Shown: piece by piece, positions 14,149 through 16,383 of the stretch
Numbering within the stretch: position 1 is the stretch's first letter
Layout of the letters: each line of letters begins with the position of its first letter
Assembly: GCA_035254305.1 (NCBI GenBank)
Contig: DATFAS010000014.1
Location: 1-16,383 of the forward strand
Length of the DNA: 16,383 nt
Direction: 5' to 3'
Source of the DNA: DATFAS01 sp035254305
GTDB lineage: Bacteria > Bacillota > Bacilli > Aneurinibacillales > RAOX-1
Notes under the pieces: model-generated
Seen by the model: the letters and a program-made list of their open reading frames with translations, nothing else
Told to the model about the DNA's origin: nothing
The model's database searches: none
Translations under genes and position numbers: made by a program

Positions 14149-14218
14149 TACACTAAACAAAACTTGGCTCACGCCAAGCCTAAGGGAAGATGAGGTGGCA
14201 GCCAAGTTGTCTAATGTA
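14149..14218 (-). promoter_or_regulatory. RNA segment with two competing hairpins (possible attenuator or terminator)
   Basis: On the minus strand CUUGGC-GUGA-GCCAAG (14178-14163) followed by UUUUGUUU is a compact terminator. The same GCCAAG strand can instead pair with an upstream AACUUGGCU (14208-14200), extended by UACAUUAGACA (14218-14208) against UGUUUAGUGUA. The two mismatches in this longer stem are G-U pairs on the minus strand but A-C on the plus strand, so the minus strand is the likely RNA. No known riboswitch class is recognised. It precedes the 88-aa gene by about 125 bases. Confidence 0.45.
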
Positions 14219-14232
14219 GTTTCCTATTTACC

Positions 14233-14259
14233 AAAAAAGGCACCCCCTATTGGAGTGCC
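14233..14259 (-). terminator. Terminator downstream of the DUF488 gene
   Basis: Minus strand GGCACTCC-AATA-GGGGGTGCC, with one wobble, followed by six T. It lies about 145 bases after the DUF488 stop. The stretch between (14260-14404) contains no gene; a TGGTATACT extended -10 box at 14314-14306 could give a separate RNA of about 66 bases ending here. Confidence 0.82.
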
Positions 14260-14404
14260 AAAGTCAGACCAAATCTAACCGAACGAGGAAGATTAAACTA
14301 CTCTAAGTATACCACTAATATCCAAAAAAGATATAAGGTATTTCTTTGGTTAAAATACAGATATACCCAATTCGTTCAAAACAAAAGAAGGGCCTCGGTA
14401 GCTA

Positions 14405-14785
14405 TCAAGACTTCTTCTCCACGACTCTATGATCATCAATTAGCCATTCTCGAAGAATGATCGCATGATTACAGGTTTCATTTTTTGCAGCATACACTAA
14501 TGTGAGAATTCCATTACTTGCATCTTCCCTTAGTTGCTTGATTATTTGCTGCTTAACTGGATCGTTGGCTAACTCCTCCTCATATCGAATCCGAAAAAGA
14601 TCAAAGCGATCCACCTGATGGGCAAACCATTTTCTCAGTTGAGGGCTTGGTGACGCATCCTTTGCCCATTGAACCCAGGTAGCCTCTTCCTTTGCTATTC
14701 CTCTCGGCCAAAGACGGTCAACCAATATCCGCTTTCCGTCGGTTGGGCTTACAGCATCATATACTCGTTTCAAGTAGACAGCCAT
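14405..14785 (-). CDS. DUF488-family protein (YeaO-like)
   Basis: 126-aa soluble protein that matches the DUF488 family end to end: YLKRVYDAVSPTDGKRILVDRLWPRG near the start, WAKDASPSPQLRKWFAH in the middle, and TLVYAAKNETCNHAIILREWL at the end with the conserved Lys, Cys and His. No activity is established for this family to my knowledge. AAAAGGAGAG stands before the ATG at 14785. The gene is alone between a divergent YlbF-family gene and a terminator. Confidence 0.9.
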   Translation of the reverse strand: MAVYLKRVYDAVSPTDGKRILVDRLWPRGIAKEEATWVQWAKDASPSPQLRKWFAHQVDRFDLFRIRYEEELANDPVKQQIIKQLREDASNGILTLVYAAKNETCNHAIILREWLIDDHRVVEKKS

Positions 14786-14987
14786 ATTTGACTCTCCTTT
14801 TTACTTAGGGTAATCTAATTTAAGTGTTATTTCCGATGTTTTCTTTTTTTATTCATGATAACACATTTGAATGGTTTCCTTGCTTAGTGAAATTTTTTTT
14901 TATTTTGCGATGAATCTCACTTCGTTTCTAAAGTTTAAACAGTAAACTTAGGGAGAAATTAAATGAAATTACAAGGAGGATTTATTT

Positions 14988-15416
14988 GTGAGACCGAAAC
15001 CTAATATGGATCTTATTGTAGAAAAAACGGTTGAACTTTGTAATACAATCATTAATCAACCAGCCTACATGGAATTAAAGAAGATGATCCAAGACTTCTT
15101 GTCTAGTGAACACGACATGGATCAATATAATCAGGTAATCATGGCTCAACGTGCTCTTCAACAGAAGCAACAGCATGGCCTGCAGCTTACGAAGGAAGAT
15201 GTTGATGGATTTGAACAACAACGTTTTTCACTATATGAAAATCCAATTATCCGTGATTTTATGTATGCACAACAGGAATTAGGGAAAATCGAGAAGGTAA
15301 TCAGCCAATATGTAATAAAAACCATTGATTTGGATCGGATTCCAACCGAGGATGAGTTGAATGATGATGGTGGTTGCGGTTGTGGAGGCGGTGGATGTGG
15401 TTGTGGAGGACATTAA
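14988..15416 (+). CDS. YlbF-family protein with Cys/Gly-rich tail
   Basis: 142-aa helical protein of the YlbF/YmcA family. Residues 1-115 form two long helices typical of the family. In B. subtilis YlbF (RicF) and YmcA (RicA) form, with YaaT, a complex that binds iron-sulfur clusters and promotes RNase Y processing, competence, sporulation and biofilm formation. The last 16 residues read GGCGCGGGGCGCGGH, with CxCx4CxC spacing; a shorter Cys/Gly tail is known from YlbF. GTG at 14988 lies seven bases after AAGGAGGA. The acidic DEDELNDD-like patch just before the tail is a linker. It may be a paralogue rather than RicF itself. Confidence 0.82.
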   Translation: MRPKPNMDLIVEKTVELCNTIINQPAYMELKKMIQDFLSSEHDMDQYNQVIMAQRALQQKQQHGLQLTKEDVDGFEQQRFSLYENPIIRDFMYAQQELGKIEKVISQYVIKTIDLDRIPTEDELNDDGGCGCGGGGCGCGGH

Positions 15417-15473
15417 GAAGGTAGTCTAGTAGTACATAAAATCAACCACTGATGTCATTTAAAAAAACTTAAA

Positions 15474-15512
15474 AACAGGCATGGAATGGGAATTTCCGAT
15501 TCCATGCCTGTT
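15474..15512. terminator. Bidirectional terminator between the YlbF-family and ABC genes
   Basis: AACAGGCATGGAAT and its complement form a 14-bp stem, with an inner GGAA-T-TTCC. The minus-strand tail is TTTTAAGTTTTTTT, so it clearly ends the ABC operon; the plus-strand tail TTCATATTAT is weaker. Confidence 0.9.
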
Positions 15513-15516
15513 CATA

Positions 15517-16245
15517 TTATACAGAGGCAGAGGCGAGCACACGATCTTGTCTTTTCCCCTGAATAAAACTTAAAAATACCTCTTCTAGCGAACTACAATG
15601 ACAAGTTTGATAGATTTCTGCAAGTGCACCGCACGCTTTCATCTCTCCTTCGAAAATAAAGGCGACACGATCCGCTATATCGACAACATCTCGCATAATG
15701 TGACTAGAAAGTAAGACAGATTTTCCGCGTTCTTTTAATTCTTGAATAATGTTCTTAAATTCGATCACCCAGAATGGGTCTAGACCATTCGTTGGCTCAT
15801 CAAAAATGTAGAGGTCAACCTCGGCTAATAGTGCCTGTGCTAAATTTAACCTCTGCCCCATTCCTTTGGAGAAGGAGCTAACCTTCTGATTCCTTTGCTC
15901 CCAAAGCCCCACTCGTTGTAACACTTGGTTAATTTTTTCCTTATTCGCTTGAACAAATGAACCATAGTATTGCAGAATTTCTACTGGAGTTAATTCTCCT
16001 TGAAAATTCATCTGATCAGGCATGTAGCCAAATTTCTTTTTATTTTCTGTATGAAAAAGAAATTCACCTGTTGTTGGTTGAAGAATTCCGACGAGCATTT
16101 TAATTAATGTGCTTTTGCCTGCTCCATTTCCACCACAAAGAACAACACATTCCCCTTTAAAGATATCTAATTGAATAGGTGCCAATACGGTTTTATTTTT
16201 ATATTTTTTTGAGAGGTTGGATATCCTTGCTACTAGCCCATTCAT
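15517..16245 (-). CDS. ABC transporter ATP-binding protein
   Basis: 240-aa ABC ATPase with a complete set of motifs: Walker A GGNGAGKST (38-46), Q-loop region GYMPDQMNFQGELTPVEIL, signature SFSKGMGQRLNLAQALL (from 124), Walker B LYIFDEPTNGLDP (145-157) and the H-loop SSHIM near 184. The signature FSKGM and the short single domain fit ATPases that partner ABC-2 permeases, including NosF of copper delivery, CcmA-type and export pumps. ATG at 16245 follows AAGGGGTGA, which lies inside the end of the upstream gene; the open frame to 16356 has no better start. Five bases separate it from the permease stop. It is the last gene of the operon. The substrate is not known. Confidence 0.92.
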   Translation of the reverse strand: MNGLVARISNLSKKYKNKTVLAPIQLDIFKGECVVLCGGNGAGKSTLIKMLVGILQPTTGEFLFHTENKKKFGYMPDQMNFQGELTPVEILQYYGSFVQANKEKINQVLQRVGLWEQRNQKVSSFSKGMGQRLNLAQALLAEVDLYIFDEPTNGLDPFWVIEFKNIIQELKERGKSVLLSSHIMRDVVDIADRVAFIFEGEMKACGALAEIYQTCHCSSLEEVFLSFIQGKRQDRVLASASV

Positions 16246-16250
16246 ACTCT

Positions 16251-16383
16251 TCACCCCTTGTCCCGTAAGCGAAACGTTGAAAATAGTAAAAAGAAGATAA
16301 TGATAATGAATAGGGCAATAAAGACCGCTAGACTTAAAAGCCCAGAGCTTCCCCATTCCGATAAAATTAAATATTCTGGCCCA
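16251..16383 (-). CDS. C-terminal end of a membrane protein, probably the ABC-2 permease
   Basis: The last 43 codons of a gene entering from the right edge read GPEYLILSEWGSSGLLSLAV, then a strongly hydrophobic helix ending in FSTFRLRDKG and TGA at 16251. An ending of one membrane helix plus a short basic RxRD tail is common in ABC-2-type permeases. Position directly before an ABC ATPase supports this. A NosD-like or other anchored protein cannot be excluded. Confidence 0.7.
   Translation of the reverse strand, partial: GPEYLILSEWGSSGLLSLAVFIALFIIIIFFLLFSTFRLRDKG

Noticed and set aside
14087..14278. 63-aa plus-strand frame
   Set aside because: No ribosome site; it crosses the competing hairpins and the minus-strand terminator, which explain the sequence better.
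16246..16356. 37-residue N-terminal extension of the ABC ATPase
   Set aside because: It overlaps the end of the upstream membrane gene in another frame; ABC homology begins just after the ATG at 16245.
15517..16383. Naming the ABC pair nosF/nosY
   Set aside because: The ATPase resembles NosF-type proteins, but ABC-2 ATPases are too alike to name from one subunit and no nosZ or nosD is in view.
1..16383. CRISPR array, transposon ends, prophage block or integron
   Set aside because: No regularly spaced repeats, transposase, integrase or paired terminal repeats seen; the holin-like gene stands alone and tRNA-Val is not followed by an integrase or duplicated tRNA end.

Overview
The window looks like the chromosome of a low-to-moderate-GC, spore-former-type Firmicute of the order Bacillales. 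Supporting signs are GlpP antitermination, a ydaO-type c-di-AMP riboswitch, AGGAGG ribosome sites with ATG/GTG/TTG starts, an S-layer-homology (SLH) protein, a YlbF-family protein and an acetyl-type DapH. The SLH protein and the kind of LTA-synthase-like enzyme hint at the Paenibacillaceae/Brevibacillus side, but this is inference. I see no insertion sequence, prophage block, integrase, CRISPR array or clear base-composition island. It reads as ordinary chromosome made of short, often divergent or convergent transcription units.

Layout. 1-4255 is a glycerol/glycerophosphate block. On the minus strand are a membrane LTA-synthase-like phosphoglycerol transferase, then glpP, then glpF (cut by the window edge); a secreted GDPD-like phosphodiesterase diverges on the plus strand. 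The glpF leader holds a consensus sigma-A promoter, an overlapping cre (CcpA) site and a strong terminator, the classical GlpP target. 4337-5132 is a c-di-AMP riboswitch feeding a secreted LysM-CAP wall protein, followed by a tiny holin-like gene. 5512-7300 holds tag (3-methyladenine glycosylase), a convergent RCK-type potassium channel and a tRNA-Val(UAC). 7483-9391 holds a nitroreductase, a hemerythrin-like protein and a convergent PAP2 phosphatase. 9513-11650 holds a D,D-carboxypeptidase-like protein with an altered third motif and a DapH-like acetyltransferase that is short at its C-terminus; between them lies a promoter-to-terminator stretch with no recognisable gene. 11803-13191 is an SLH surface protein. 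13200-14404 is gene-poor and holds a 33-aa membrane peptide, a doubtful 20-aa peptide, an unknown 88-aa protein and an RNA segment able to form two competing hairpins. 14405-16383 holds a DUF488 protein, a YlbF-family protein with a Cys/Gly tail, and the end of an ABC-2-like transporter operon.

Theme. Many genes act at the cell envelope: polyglycerolphosphate synthesis and turnover, wall-associated LysM-CAP and SLH proteins, a D,D-carboxypeptidase family member, a PAP2 (possibly undecaprenyl-PP) phosphatase, and a DapH homologue for diaminopimelate. The c-di-AMP switch and the K+ channel both touch osmotic/turgor physiology. I did not find a convincing wholly new system. The best leads are the riboswitch whose pseudoknot strand is the ribosome site, the TIG-like extension on the LTA-synthase-like enzyme inside the glycerol block, the truncated DapH, the gene-less transcript at 10737-11026, and the competing hairpins at 14149-14218.
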